From: Alphaproteobacteria bacterium
GTDB taxonomy: Bacteria > Pseudomonadota > Alphaproteobacteria > JAEULC01
Direction of reading: 5' to 3'
Length of the DNA stretch: 32,867 nt
Assembly (NCBI GenBank): GCA_020851015.1
Contig: JADZDN010000177.1
Span: 1 to 32,867 of the forward strand
Part shown: positions 15,955-23,835 of the stretch, in pieces
How positions within the stretch are numbered: position 1 is the first letter of the stretch
Layout of the letters: every line of letters starts with the position of its first letter
Translations under genes and position numbers: made by a program
The notes under the pieces: model-generated
Seen by the model: only the letters and a program-made list of their open reading frames with translations
Told to the model about the DNA's origin: nothing
Databases searched by the model: none

Positions 15955-17073
15955 ATGATCGGTCAACGTCCCGTCATCACATCCAGCGAGGTCGAAGCCC
16001 TGCGCCTCGACCGTTCGCCGCCGCGGCGCGAAGCGATGGCCGGCAAGGTGGCCGGGCTGATCGATGCCGACCTGTCGGAGCGCGAGCGCGCGCTGGCCGG
16101 CGAGATCCTGCGCCGCTTCGTGCGCGACGAGATCGAGGCCGTGCGCCTGGCGGTGGCCAAGGCGGTGGCGAGCTCGCCCCACCTGCCGGCCGACGTGGCG
16201 CGCACGCTCGCGGGCGACGTGGAGCGGGTGTCGCTGCCGATCCTCGAGTTCAGCCCCGTGCTGGCCGAGGCGGACCTGATCAGGCTGCTCAAGGACTCGA
16301 GCGCCGCCAAGGCGACGGCGATCGCGGCGCGTTCGACCGTCTCCAGCGCGGTGGCCGACGCGGTGCTGGAGACCGGCCATACCGGGGCCATCGCGCGGCT
16401 GATCGGCAATGCCGGCGCCGCCATCTCCGACACGGCGCTGAAGCTCGCGGTCGAGCGGCACGGCCAGGACGAGGCGATCGGCCGCGCCATCGTCGTCCGC
16501 CCCGCCCTGCCGGAAAACGTTCGCGCGGCGATCGAGCGCGCGGCAAAGGCGCATGTCGGCAGCTACCTGCGGCGCTACCTGAACCTGCCGGAATCGGTCA
16601 TTGCCGAGGGCCTGTCCGGCGCCCCGAAGCCGGCCAACGGCGGCGACAAGGGCGCCAAGCCCGCGCCGGCCGCCGACACGCTGCCCAGCCTGGTCCCGGC
16701 GGACGAAACCGCGGAAAGCTTCGCGCGCAAGCTTGCCTACAGCGGCGGCATCTCGAACGAGAACATCATGCACGCGCTGTGCACCGGCGAGCGCGACTTC
16801 GTCGAAACCGCGATCTCGCTGCGCACCAGCCTGTCGCGCGACGTCGTGCGCCAGCGCCTGTTCAGCGAGGACGTCCAGCTTCGCCGCAGCGTGCTGACCC
16901 GCGCCGGCATCATCGAGGAGGACATCCCGGTCATGCTGGCCGTGCTGGAGGTCCGCGACATCGAGGACCCGGTCGTCTACCAGATGGCGGCCATCTCCGC
17001 CGCGGCGGCGGCCGCGCGCAACCGTTCCTCCGCGTGGTCGAAGGTCGCGCGCAAGATCACGAAGACCCATTGA
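15955..17073 (+). CDS. DUF2336 domain-containing protein
   Basis: Cytoplasmic all-helical protein of 372 residues, family PF10098, found mainly in alphaproteobacteria; no biochemical activity is established. Helical repeats run throughout, with family landmarks ALAGEILRRFVRDEIEAVRLAVAKAVA, LPILEFSPVLAEADLIRLL and DVVRQRLFSEDVQLRRSVLTRAGI. A low-complexity linker rich in Ala, Pro and Lys at about 222-245 divides two halves. No signal peptide or membrane segment is seen. It lies after the TadE genes and before a small secreted protein whose ATG overlaps its stop by one base. The HEAT-like look suggests a protein-binding role, but this is inference. Confidence 0.85.
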   Translation: MIGQRPVITSSEVEALRLDRSPPRREAMAGKVAGLIDADLSERERALAGEILRRFVRDEIEAVRLAVAKAVASSPHLPADVARTLAGDVERVSLPILEFSPVLAEADLIRLLKDSSAAKATAIAARSTVSSAVADAVLETGHTGAIARLIGNAGAAISDTALKLAVERHGQDEAIGRAIVVRPALPENVRAAIERAAKAHVGSYLRRYLNLPESVIAEGLSGAPKPANGGDKGAKPAPAADTLPSLVPADETAESFARKLAYSGGISNENIMHALCTGERDFVETAISLRTSLSRDVVRQRLFSEDVQLRRSVLTRAGIIEEDIPVMLAVLEVRDIEDPVVYQMAAISAAAAAARNRSSAWSKVARKITKTH

Positions 17074-17351
17074 TGGCGCGTCTCCTGTGGATCGTGCCGG
17101 CGGCCTTGGTGCTGGCGGCCCGGCTCGCCGCGCCGCTGGCGGCGCAGACGCTGTTCGACGGCGGGCGGACCTACAGCCACTGCACCAACGATGCCGCGCG
17201 CCGCGCCGGCCCGCCCCCGCGCACCGACCCGCGCCCGGGCGACGATCTGGCCATGCTGGAGCGCCGGCGCCAGGCCTACGAGGATCGCTACTACCGCGCG
17301 CTCGACGATTGCCTGCGCGACGCCGAAAGCCGGCGGGTAAGGCGCAACTAG
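17073..17351 (+). CDS. Small secreted two-cysteine protein of unknown function
   Basis: A 92-residue protein whose ATG (17073) overlaps the stop of the DUF2336 gene by one base (TGATG), so it should be co-translated. Residues 1-24 form a signal peptide ending near PLAAQ. The mature part is short, with Cys37 and Cys80, suggesting one periplasmic disulfide, a proline-rich stretch PPPRTDPRPG (47-56) and a charged helix LERRRQAYEDRYYRALDDCLRD. No family was recognised. The overlap is the main evidence that it is real, along with the coherent signal peptide. A periplasmic partner or lipid-independent envelope role is possible. Confidence 0.72.
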   Translation: MARLLWIVPAALVLAARLAAPLAAQTLFDGGRTYSHCTNDAARRAGPPPRTDPRPGDDLAMLERRRQAYEDRYYRALDDCLRDAESRRVRRN

Positions 17352-17420
17352 CCGGCCCCGGCGACGCGCCGATTTGGGTCGCCAATTCCGCGACAAGACG
17401 CTAATCTCGCCCGCGAAAGA

Positions 17421-17432
17421 CTGGTATACCAG
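17421..17432 (+). promoter_or_regulatory. Perfect palindrome CTGGTATACCAG upstream of the terC operon
   Basis: The 12-bp sequence CTGGTATACCAG is identical to its reverse complement and lies 38 bases before the TerC start. Its core TGGTATACCA matches the operator core of GntR-family FCD regulators such as UxuR and ExuR, which control hexuronate catabolism. The operon downstream contains KDG kinase and KDPG aldolase, the enzymes after hexuronate oxidation. No such regulator is in this window, so the binding protein is unproved. Confidence 0.5.
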
Positions 17433-17469
17433 CGCCTATTCAATCGGGTACGGGAAGCGCCGCCGGGCC

Positions 17470-18198
17470 ATGTCGATCTACGATTACGCCTTCTGGAACG
17501 GGCTGCTGAAGATCGTCGTCGTCAATATCCTCCTGTCGGGGGACAACGCGGTGGTCATCGCGCTTGCCTGCCGTTCCCTGCCGGACAAATACCGCAACAA
17601 GGCGGTGATCGCCGGCAGCGCCGGGGCGGTCGTGGTGCGCGTGGTCTTCTGCGCGATCATCTCGTGGCTGCTGACCATCCCGGCGCTCAAGCTGATCGGC
17701 GGCGCGCTGCTGCTGTGGATCGGCGTCAAGCTGATGGTGCCGGAAGACGATGGCGACGGCGACGACGTCAAGGGTTCGTCCAACCTGTGGGGCGCGATCC
17801 AGACCATCGTGGTGGCCGACGTGGTCATGAGCCTCGACAACGTGATCGCGATCGTCGCGGCGGCCAAGGGCGACATCCTGCTGATCGTCGTCGGCCTGGT
17901 GATGTCGGTGCCGCTGATCATCTTCGGCAGCCAGCTGCTGATGAAAGTGCTGAACCGCTTCCCGCTGCTGGTCACCGCCGGCGCCGGGCTGCTGGGCTGG
18001 CTGGGCGGCGACATCATGGCCGGCGATCCGCTGGTGCATCACTGGGTCGAGACCGCCGGCGGCATCTGGACCGAGCGGGCGGCGGCCATCGCCGGCGCGG
18101 CGCTGGTCGTGATCCTGGGCACGATCCTGGCGCGCCGCGCCTTCGCCCACGCCAAGGAACGGCGGGTGGAAGATCTGAGCGCGGAGGAAACCAAATGA
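17470..18198 (+). CDS. TerC family integral membrane protein (YjbE-like)
   Basis: Inner-membrane protein of 242 residues and about seven hydrophobic helices. The two family motifs are NILLSGDNAVVIALA (about 18-32) and DVVMSLDNVIAIVAAA (about 117-132), with the intramembrane acidic residues Asp24 and Asp125 thought to bind metal. TerC/Alx/YjbE proteins take part in metal, especially manganese, handling and in resistance to tellurite or alkaline stress. An acidic cytoplasmic loop PEDDGDGDDVKG follows the third helix. The ATG at 17470 was chosen because it starts just before the first helix; the in-frame upstream extension to 17374 has no such sign. It overlaps the stress protein gene by four bases. 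Confidence 0.92.
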   Translation: MSIYDYAFWNGLLKIVVVNILLSGDNAVVIALACRSLPDKYRNKAVIAGSAGAVVVRVVFCAIISWLLTIPALKLIGGALLLWIGVKLMVPEDDGDGDDVKGSSNLWGAIQTIVVADVVMSLDNVIAIVAAAKGDILLIVVGLVMSVPLIIFGSQLLMKVLNRFPLLVTAGAGLLGWLGGDIMAGDPLVHHWVETAGGIWTERAAAIAGAALVVILGTILARRAFAHAKERRVEDLSAEETK

Positions 18199-18629
18199 GC
18201 GCGGCATCCAACCGCATCCTTGTTCCGGTGGACGGTTCGGCCAATGCGCTGCGCGCGGTGGAATTCGCCGCCGGCCTCGTCAAGGGGCGCGCCGACGCGC
18301 GGGTCGAGCTGGTCAACGTCCAGGCCCCCGTCGGCCAGGCGGTTTCCATGTTCGTCGCCCGCGCCGACATCAAGGGCTACCAGCGCGAGGAAGGCATGAA
18401 GGCGCTGGCCGCGGCGATCGAGGCGCTCAAGCGCGAGGGCCTGCCCCACGGCCACCATATCGGCGTCGGCCGGCCCGGTGAGGTGATCGCCCATTTCGCC
18501 GCCGAGCTGAAATGCGACCATATCGTGATGGGCACGCGCGGCCTGGGCTCGACGCTGGGTCTGCTGCTGGGCTCGGTCGCAACCGACGTGATCCACCGCT
18601 GCACGGTCCCCATCACGCTGGTGAAGTAG
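18195..18629 (+). CDS. Universal stress protein (UspA family)
   Basis: Cytoplasmic single-domain universal stress protein, 144 residues. The beta-strand start RILVPVDGSANALRAVEFA and the ATP-binding glycine pattern GTRGLGSTLGLLLGS (G-x2-G-x9-G-S) with the end CTVPITLVK are all present, so it is probably an ATP-binding UspA of the UspFG/UspMJ0577 type. The ATG at 18195 overlaps the TerC stop (ATGA), and the sugar kinase begins three bases after its stop. Translational coupling to a membrane metal transporter suggests that it senses or controls that protein, though this is inference. Confidence 0.92.
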   Translation: MSAASNRILVPVDGSANALRAVEFAAGLVKGRADARVELVNVQAPVGQAVSMFVARADIKGYQREEGMKALAAAIEALKREGLPHGHHIGVGRPGEVIAHFAAELKCDHIVMGTRGLGSTLGLLLGSVATDVIHRCTVPITLVK

Positions 18630-18631
18630 CC

Positions 18632-19552
18632 ATGGCGCCGCGCGCCGCCTCGATCGGCGAATGCATGGTGGAGCTGTCGCCGCGCGACGGCGGCTTGTTC
18701 GCGCTGGGCTATGGCGGCGACACGCTCAACACCGCCGTCTACATGGCGCGGCTCGGCGTCGCGGTCGACTACCTGACGGCCCTGGGCGACGACGGCTTCA
18801 GCGACAAGATGCTGGCCGCCTGGCGAGCCGAAGGAGTGGGCACGGACCAGGTGCGCCGCCTGCCCGGCCGCCTGCCCGGGCTCTACCTGATCGAGACCGA
18901 CGCGAAGGGCGAGCGGCGCTTCTCCTACTGGCGCGACCGCGCCCCGGCGCGCGACCTGTTCGCCCTGCCCGAGACGGCGTCGGTCGTCGCGGCGATCGCC
19001 GGCTACAAGCTCGTCTACCTGTCGGGCATCAGCCTGTCGCTCTATGGCGCCGAGGGACGGCAGGTCCTCATGCACGCGCTCGATGCCGCGCGCGCCCGCA
19101 GCGCAAGGGTCGCCTTCGACAGCAATTATCGTCCGCGCAACTGGCCGGACATCGCGGCCGCGCGGGCCGCCATGACGGAGATACTGAAGCGCACGGACAT
19201 CGCCCTGGTCAGCTTCGACGACGAGCGCGCGCTGTGGGGCGACGACGCGCCGATCGCCGCCGCGCGCCGGCTGGCGGCGCTCGGCCCGGCCGAGGTGGTG
19301 GTCAAGGATGCGGCCAACCCGGCCACCGTGCTGGCCGCCGGCGCGTCGCCCGAGCTGGTGGTGCCGGAATCGGCGGTGACGCCGGTGGACACCACGGCCG
19401 CGGGCGATTCCTTCAACGCCGCCTACCTGGCGGCGCGGTTGAACGACGTGCCGCCGGTCGAGGCGGCGCGCACCGGGCACCACCTGGCCGCCGCCGTCAT
19501 CCGCCATCCCGGCGCGATCATCCCGCGCCAAGCCATGCCGGCAACGATCTGA
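18632..19552 (+). CDS. kdgK: 2-keto-3-deoxygluconate kinase (PfkB family)
   Basis: Phosphorylates 2-keto-3-deoxygluconate to KDPG in the hexuronate and Entner-Doudoroff routes. The 306 residues contain GECMVELS (9-16), the sugar-binding GYGGDTLNTAVYMARLG (26-42), and the PfkB signature DTTAAGDSF (253-261) with catalytic base Asp259. Glycine at the third position of the usual DTTGAGDSF is alanine here, a common variant. The next gene is a KDPG aldolase 12 bases away, which fixes the substrate better than the family alone. The ATG at 18632 lies two bases after the stress protein stop without a strong ribosome site, implying coupling. Confidence 0.88.
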   Translation: MAPRAASIGECMVELSPRDGGLFALGYGGDTLNTAVYMARLGVAVDYLTALGDDGFSDKMLAAWRAEGVGTDQVRRLPGRLPGLYLIETDAKGERRFSYWRDRAPARDLFALPETASVVAAIAGYKLVYLSGISLSLYGAEGRQVLMHALDAARARSARVAFDSNYRPRNWPDIAAARAAMTEILKRTDIALVSFDDERALWGDDAPIAAARRLAALGPAEVVVKDAANPATVLAAGASPELVVPESAVTPVDTTAAGDSFNAAYLAARLNDVPPVEAARTGHHLAAAVIRHPGAIIPRQAMPATI

Positions 19553-19564
19553 AGGAGCCTGCCC

Positions 19565-20188
19565 ATGGACGTCGCCGCAACGCTGCGCCGCGCCGGGTTC
19601 GTGCCGGTCGTGACCATCGAGCGCGTCGAGCATGCCGTGCCATTGGCGCGCGCGCTGGTGGCCGGCGGCTTTCCGGTGATCGAGGTTACCCTGCGCACCG
19701 CGCCGGCGCTCGATGCATTGAAGGCGATCCTGCGCGACGTGCCCGATGCGCTGGCCGGCGTCGGCACGGTGCTGTCGCCGGAGGACTTCGCCAGGTCGCA
19801 GGCGGCGGGCGCGCGCTTCGCCTTCAGCCCCGGTTTCACGCCCGCGCTGCTTGAGGCCGCCAAGGGCGCCGCCATGCCCTTGATCCCGGGCATCGCGACG
19901 CCCGCCGAGGCGATGCAGGCCCGCGCCCACGGTTTCAAGGTGCAGAAATTCTTCCCCGCCGAGCAGAACGGCGGCATCGCCGCCCTGAAGGCGTTTCACG
20001 GGCCCCTCGCCGACCTGCTGTTCAACCCGACCGGCGGGATCACCGAGGCGAACTGCAAGGACTACCTGGCGCAGCCCAACGTGGTCGCCGTCGGCGCGTC
20101 CTGGATGACGCCGCCCGCGGAGATGGCGGCCGGCAAATGGGATGTGATCCGCGACCGGGCCCGGAAGATTCGCGCGCTGCTCGGCTAG
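19565..20188 (+). CDS. eda: 2-dehydro-3-deoxy-phosphogluconate aldolase (KDPG aldolase)
   Basis: Class I aldolase cleaving KDPG to pyruvate and glyceraldehyde-3-phosphate, the final step after the kinase just upstream. In 207 residues the expected catalytic residues are visible: Glu40 in FPVIEVTLRT (general base), the GVGTV loop, and the Schiff-base lysine Lys128 in FKVQKFFPAE. The ATG at 19565 follows a strong ribosome site (AAGGAGCCTGCCC). The stop shares the four bases CTAG with the stop of the convergent porin gene, so no spacer or terminator exists between them. Its length is the family standard. Confidence 0.95.
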   Translation: MDVAATLRRAGFVPVVTIERVEHAVPLARALVAGGFPVIEVTLRTAPALDALKAILRDVPDALAGVGTVLSPEDFARSQAAGARFAFSPGFTPALLEAAKGAAMPLIPGIATPAEAMQARAHGFKVQKFFPAEQNGGIAALKAFHGPLADLLFNPTGGITEANCKDYLAQPNVVAVGASWMTPPAEMAAGKWDVIRDRARKIRALLG

Positions 20189-21495
20189 AATGACAGCGCC
20201 ACGCCGGTCGACCACGCCACGCCGCTGGCCTCTTCCGTCGCCGTGTCGTTGCCGTCCCAACGCGCCAGGTTCACCGCCGAGAAGACCTTGATGCCCGGAC
20301 CCAGCTGATAGGCGCCGCCGATCTCGGCATAGATCAGGCGGTCGTTGCTGCGCCGGACCAGGACCGGCGTCGCGTTGCCGGGGCCGGCGGCCTGGCGCGC
20401 CTGGCCGTCCTGGGCCAGCACGAAGCCGACATCGCCGCCGACGATCCACGGCCCTTTCCCGTAGGTGAGGCCAAGTGCCCAATCATAGCGGTTGTTCGGC
20501 CCCTGCAGGCCGAGATTGTCCCAGGCGAAGCTCAGGCCGCCGGTGAACCCGGCATAGGCAAGGCTGAGGCCGGTCGTGACGACGATGCGGTCCTTGCCCA
20601 GCCGGTCCTGGCCGACCGCCGACGAGCGCGACTGCTTCTCCAGGAAGCCGTAGCCGCCGCCCAGGTCGAAGCCCAAATTCATGCCGTCGATCGTCCGCAC
20701 GAAGTTGAACCCGCCCTCGATGAAGTGATGGTGGTTCGCCTGGTCGTTGTCCGAGATGCCGTTGCCGGCGTCGAAGGCGCAGCCGCCCTTGCAGTTGACG
20801 GCCCCGTTGACCGTCTGCACGCCTTGCGGCGCGTCGTCGTCGGGCGTGTAGGACAGGCCGAACTGGATTCCTGGCGCGAAGCGCGGCGTATAGTAGGTGA
20901 GCTTGTTGGCGTCGCCGGTGAGCTGGGAGAAGGTCGAGACGCTGGCGACCTTGTTCGACGGCGGCGGGCGCAACGGGAAGAAGAAGCGCACCGTCTCCTC
21001 GACGCCGAAATAGGTGCCGGTGGGCGACGGCGCGCCGAAATGCAGGATGTAGGGCGCGGAGTTTTCCGCCCCCGCGACCAGGCGGCCGAAGCCGCCCTGG
21101 ACGTAGATGTAGTGCTCGTCGATCTGGTCGGCGGAGGTATAGGCTTCCATCTGCACGTTGACGCCGACCTTCACGCCGTTGTCGAGCGTCGTTTCGCCGA
21201 CGAACCAGACTTCCGCTTCCCAGAACTGGTCGCTGCGTCCGAGGTCGGTCGTCGTGGGCACGTTGACCGCCGCACCGGCGGCATTGGTCGTTCCCACGGT
21301 CGTGTAGTTGCGGTCGTCGCCGGCGCCGCGATTGACGGACGGCGTCGCCGGCGTGGCGACATGATCCTCCGCGCGCAGCGTCAGACCGCTGGCGACATAG
21401 CCGCCGAGCTGCAGGCGGACCGGCTCGGCCGCATAGCCCGGCTGCATTGCCGCGATCCCGGCAAGCGCCGTTGAAGCCAGAAGCGACCTGCGCAT
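20185..21495 (-). CDS. Outer membrane porin (Gram-negative porin family)
   Basis: Trimeric beta-barrel porin, 436 residues, outer membrane. A signal peptide (about 1-22, cleaving near YAA-EP) is followed by alternating beta-strands with aromatic girdles, and the C terminus ends in STGVALSF, the terminal phenylalanine recognised by the BAM complex. Loop-like stretches rich in Asn, Asp and Gly occur throughout, including a Cys pair (NCKGGCAFD). The QMEAYTSADQIDEHYIYVQG and GRLVAGAENSAPYILHFG segments are typical of alphaproteobacterial porins. It is a stand-alone gene with its own promoter region, which carries a candidate FNR/FixK-type site. The substrate range is unknown. Confidence 0.92.
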   Translation of the reverse strand: MRRSLLASTALAGIAAMQPGYAAEPVRLQLGGYVASGLTLRAEDHVATPATPSVNRGAGDDRNYTTVGTTNAAGAAVNVPTTTDLGRSDQFWEAEVWFVGETTLDNGVKVGVNVQMEAYTSADQIDEHYIYVQGGFGRLVAGAENSAPYILHFGAPSPTGTYFGVEETVRFFFPLRPPPSNKVASVSTFSQLTGDANKLTYYTPRFAPGIQFGLSYTPDDDAPQGVQTVNGAVNCKGGCAFDAGNGISDNDQANHHHFIEGGFNFVRTIDGMNLGFDLGGGYGFLEKQSRSSAVGQDRLGKDRIVVTTGLSLAYAGFTGGLSFAWDNLGLQGPNNRYDWALGLTYGKGPWIVGGDVGFVLAQDGQARQAAGPGNATPVLVRRSNDRLIYAEIGGAYQLGPGIKVFSAVNLARWDGNDTATEEASGVAWSTGVALSF

Positions 21496-21527
21496 TGGAT
21501 GACCCCGCTCGCGTATTGCTGCCGGAC

Positions 21528-21569
21528 ATTCAATCCAGGGAAGCTGCGCCTGTCCTTGCGGTGGATCAA
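21528..21569 (-). promoter_or_regulatory. Candidate FNR/FixK-type promoter of the porin
   Basis: The dyad TTGA-TCCACC-GCAA (21569-21556, minus strand), extended by C and G to CTTG...CAAG, matches the Crp/Fnr-family half-sites TTGA-N6-TCAA with one mismatch. TTGAAT (21533-21528) could serve as a -10, giving a start near 21521, which would put the dyad at -41.5, the class II position of FNR sites. The -35 would be replaced by the activator. The start codon is at 21495. No FNR or FixK gene is in the window. Confidence 0.45.
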
Positions 21570-21615
21570 GCGCGCGATCCGGTCGCCGCCGGCCGCGTTT
21601 GCCGATTGAGAAAAA

Positions 21616-23259
21616 TCAATCGCCCATCCATTGCCGCGCCTGCGCCAGCAGCGCCAACGTGGAGGCATCGTGCTCGCCCGGCGGCTTCTCGCCTTCAAGC
21701 TCGGGCAGGATGCGACCGGCGAGCTGCTTGCCCAGCTCGACGCCCCACTGGTCGAAGGAGTTGATGTTCCAGATCAGGCCCTGCGTGAAGATCTTGTGCT
21801 CGTAGAGCGCGATCAGCATGCCGAGCGTGCGGGGATCGAGCTGGCGCAGCAGGATCGAGTTGGTCGGCCTGTTGCCGGAGAACACGCGATGCGGAACCGC
21901 CGCATCCAGCGCCGCGTCCGCCAGGCCCTGCGCCTGAAGTTCCGTGCGCACCTCCGCCGCCGTCTTGCCGCGCATCAACGCCTCGGTCTGCGCCAAGAAA
22001 TTCGCCAGCAGCATTGCCTGATGACGGCCCGCCTTATAGTGCGTGCGCACCGGGGCGATGAAGTCCGCCGGCACCACCCGCGTGCCCTGGTGAATGAGCT
22101 GGTAGAAGGCGTGCTGGCCGTTGGTGCCTGGCTCGCCGAACAGAATCGGGCCGGTGGGTCGCGCGACCGGCAGTCCGTCGCGCGTCACCGACTTGCCGTT
22201 GCTCTCCATATCGGCCTGCTGCAGGTAGGCCGGAAAGCGCGCCAGCCCCTGGTCGTAGGGCAGCACGGCATAGGCCTCGCAGCCCAGCAGGTTGGCGTTC
22301 CATATCCCCACGAGCGCCAACGTCACGGGCAGGTTGGATTCGATCGGCGCGGTATGAAAATGCCGGTCCATCGCGTGGCCGCCCGCAAGCATCGCCTCGA
22401 ACCGATCCATGCCGACAGCAAGCGCGATCGGCAGCCCGATCGCCGACCACAGCGAATAGCGCCCGCCGACCCAGTCCCAGAACGCGAACATGTTGGCCGT
22501 GTCGATGCCGAAGTCAGCCACGGCCTTCGCATTGGTCGACACCGCGACGAAATGGTTGACGACCGCCTTTTCCCCGAGCTTCGCCACCAGCCATTCGCGC
22601 GCCGTCGCCGCGTTGGCCATCGTCTCCTGGGTGGTGAAGGTCTTGGAAGCGATCACGAACAGCGTGCGCGCCGGGTCAAGGCCGGCAAACGCGTGCGCGA
22701 TATCCGCGCCATCGACATTCGAGACAAAACGGCTGCCGAGCGCGGGGCTGCAATAGGCCGCCAGCGCGTCCACCGCCATGTGCGGGCCAAGGTCGGAGCC
22801 GCCGATGCCGATATTGACGACCGCCGCGATGCGTTCGCCGGTGGCGCCGCGCCAAGCGCCGCCGCGCACCGCGTCGCTGAAGCGGCGCATCTGGGCCAGC
22901 ACCGCGTTCACGCCGGGCATGACGTCCTGGCCATCGACGCGGATCGGCGCATTCGACCGGTTGCGCAGCGCGACGTGCAGCACGGCGCGATCCTCGGTCG
23001 TGTTGATGCGCTCGCCGGCGACCATGCGGGCGATGCCGCCCCTTATATCGGCGGCCCGCGCCAGATCGGCCAGGAGCGCCATCGTGCGCGCGGTGATGCG
23101 GTTCTTGGAATAGTCGAGCAGGAGGTCGTCGAGCCGCAGCGTGAAACGCGCGGCACGCCCAGGATCCGTGGCGAACAGCGAACGCAGGTGCTCGCCCGCG
23201 ATCTGGTCGCGATGCGAAGCCAGGGCAGCCCAGGCCTGCTCGACGGAAACTGCGCTCAT
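21616..23259 (-). CDS. pgi: Glucose-6-phosphate isomerase
   Basis: Interconverts glucose-6-phosphate and fructose-6-phosphate in the cytoplasm, supplying the Entner-Doudoroff route. At 547 residues it has the normal bacterial length. Seen are [18 protein letters not shown], the [10 protein letters not shown] loop that binds the phosphate, the signature [19 protein letters not shown] with the catalytic Glu and His region, and the C-terminal [18 protein letters not shown]. The ATG at 23259 lacks a strong ribosome site. The stop codon lies inside a small perfect hairpin (CGATTGA/TCAATCG, 21603-21622). It follows the SH3 gene by 113 bases that are rich in palindromes. Confidence 0.97.
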   Translation of the reverse strand: MSAVSVEQAWAALASHRDQIAGEHLRSLFATDPGRAARFTLRLDDLLLDYSKNRITARTMALLADLARAADIRGGIARMVAGERINTTEDRAVLHVALRNRSNAPIRVDGQDVMPGVNAVLAQMRRFSDAVRGGAWRGATGERIAAVVNIGIGGSDLGPHMAVDALAAYCSPALGSRFVSNVDGADIAHAFAGLDPARTLFVIASKTFTTQETMANAATAREWLVAKLGEKAVVNHFVAVSTNAKAVADFGIDTANMFAFWDWVGGRYSLWSAIGLPIALAVGMDRFEAMLAGGHAMDRHFHTAPIESNLPVTLALVGIWNANLLGCEAYAVLPYDQGLARFPAYLQQADMESNGKSVTRDGLPVARPTGPILFGEPGTNGQHAFYQLIHQGTRVVPADFIAPVRTHYKAGRHQAMLLANFLAQTEALMRGKTAAEVRTELQAQGLADAALDAAVPHRVFSGNRPTNSILLRQLDPRTLGMLIALYEHKIFTQGLIWNINSFDQWGVELGKQLAGRILPELEGEKPPGEHDASTLALLAQARQWMGD

Positions 23260-23280
23260 TTGCTGGCCCCGAAACGGCGA

Positions 23281-23357
23281 TCGGCGGCCGTTGCCGGCCG
23301 CCGACCCTCGATCATTCGCGCGCCGCTTGCAAGCGGCCGCCGGCCGCGAGGGCCGGC
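23281..23357. repeat. Cluster of three GC hairpins between the SH3 gene and pgi
   Basis: Three perfect inverted repeats lie in 113 bases: a 10-bp stem TCGGCGGCCG/CGGCCGCCGA (23281-23304, loop TTGC), the 16-bp palindrome GCCGCTTGCAAGCGGC (23322-23337) and a 7-bp stem GCCGGCC/GGCCGGC (23339-23357, loop of five). They lie downstream of the SH3 gene and upstream of pgi, so they may end the SH3 transcript or structure the pgi leader. No U-tract is present. Confidence 0.55.
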
Positions 23358-23372
23358 GTTGCGGACGGATCG

Positions 23373-23693
23373 TTACTTCACCAGCTTGCCCGAGACGTAG
23401 CCGTCGCCGGCCGCGCCCTTGACCTTCAGCCAGCCGCTCTTCTCGACGGCGACGACGGTCAGCTTGGTGCCCTGGGCCAGCGCGGCAACCTTCTTGCCCT
23501 TGGCCGACGGGGTGCCGCGCAGATTCGCGGTCTTGGCCGAGACGGTGACGGTGTCGCCGGCCTTCACGGCGACGTTTTGCGCCACAGCAACGTCGGCACC
23601 GCGCTGCAGCGTGACGGCGGAAGCGGGGGCGGCCAGTGCGACGCCAACCAGGGCGGCGATCGCGAGCGAAGCAAGCGTACGGGCGGTCTTCAT
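23373..23693 (-). CDS. Secreted bacterial SH3-domain protein
   Basis: Periplasmic protein of 106 residues, a signal peptide (about 1-26, cleaving at ASA-VT) followed by one bacterial SH3 domain (about 52-104). The SH3b landmarks are [41 protein letters not shown] and GYVSGKLVK, the usual N-L-R start and Y-V-x-x-x-x-L-x end. Bacterial SH3 domains often bind cell-wall peptides. The ATG at 23693 follows ATGGAGAAATCTGT with a good ribosome site; an upstream ATG at 23729 in frame is less likely. It is a single gene, oriented away from the small RNA. Confidence 0.9.
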   Translation of the reverse strand: MKTARTLASLAIAALVGVALAAPASAVTLQRGADVAVAQNVAVKAGDTVTVSAKTANLRGTPSAKGKKVAALAQGTKLTVVAVEKSGWLKVKGAAGDGYVSGKLVK

Positions 23694-23800
23694 ACAGATT
23701 TCTCCATATTTGCCAGAGGTATAGCCCAACGCCGCCGATCGGCGGGTCTTGCGTGGGGCTGGGGGTTGCGGTTCATCGTGAGACTGTTCGGTCGGAAACC

Positions 23801-23829
23801 TTGACGATCGGCGCCACGAGCACTAGATT
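23801..23829 (+). promoter_or_regulatory. Sigma-70 promoter of the small RNA
   Basis: TTGACG (23801-23806) and TAGATT (23824-23829) are separated by exactly 17 bases; each matches the consensus at four or five of six positions. The start site is expected at about 23836, immediately before the first stem of the small RNA. Confidence 0.7.
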
Positions 23830-23835
23830 GTGCAT

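Noticed and set aside
17352..17469. Possible yybP-ykoY manganese riboswitch before terC
   Set aside because: Some TerC genes carry it, but the 118 bases lack its conserved loops and have only a short palindrome.
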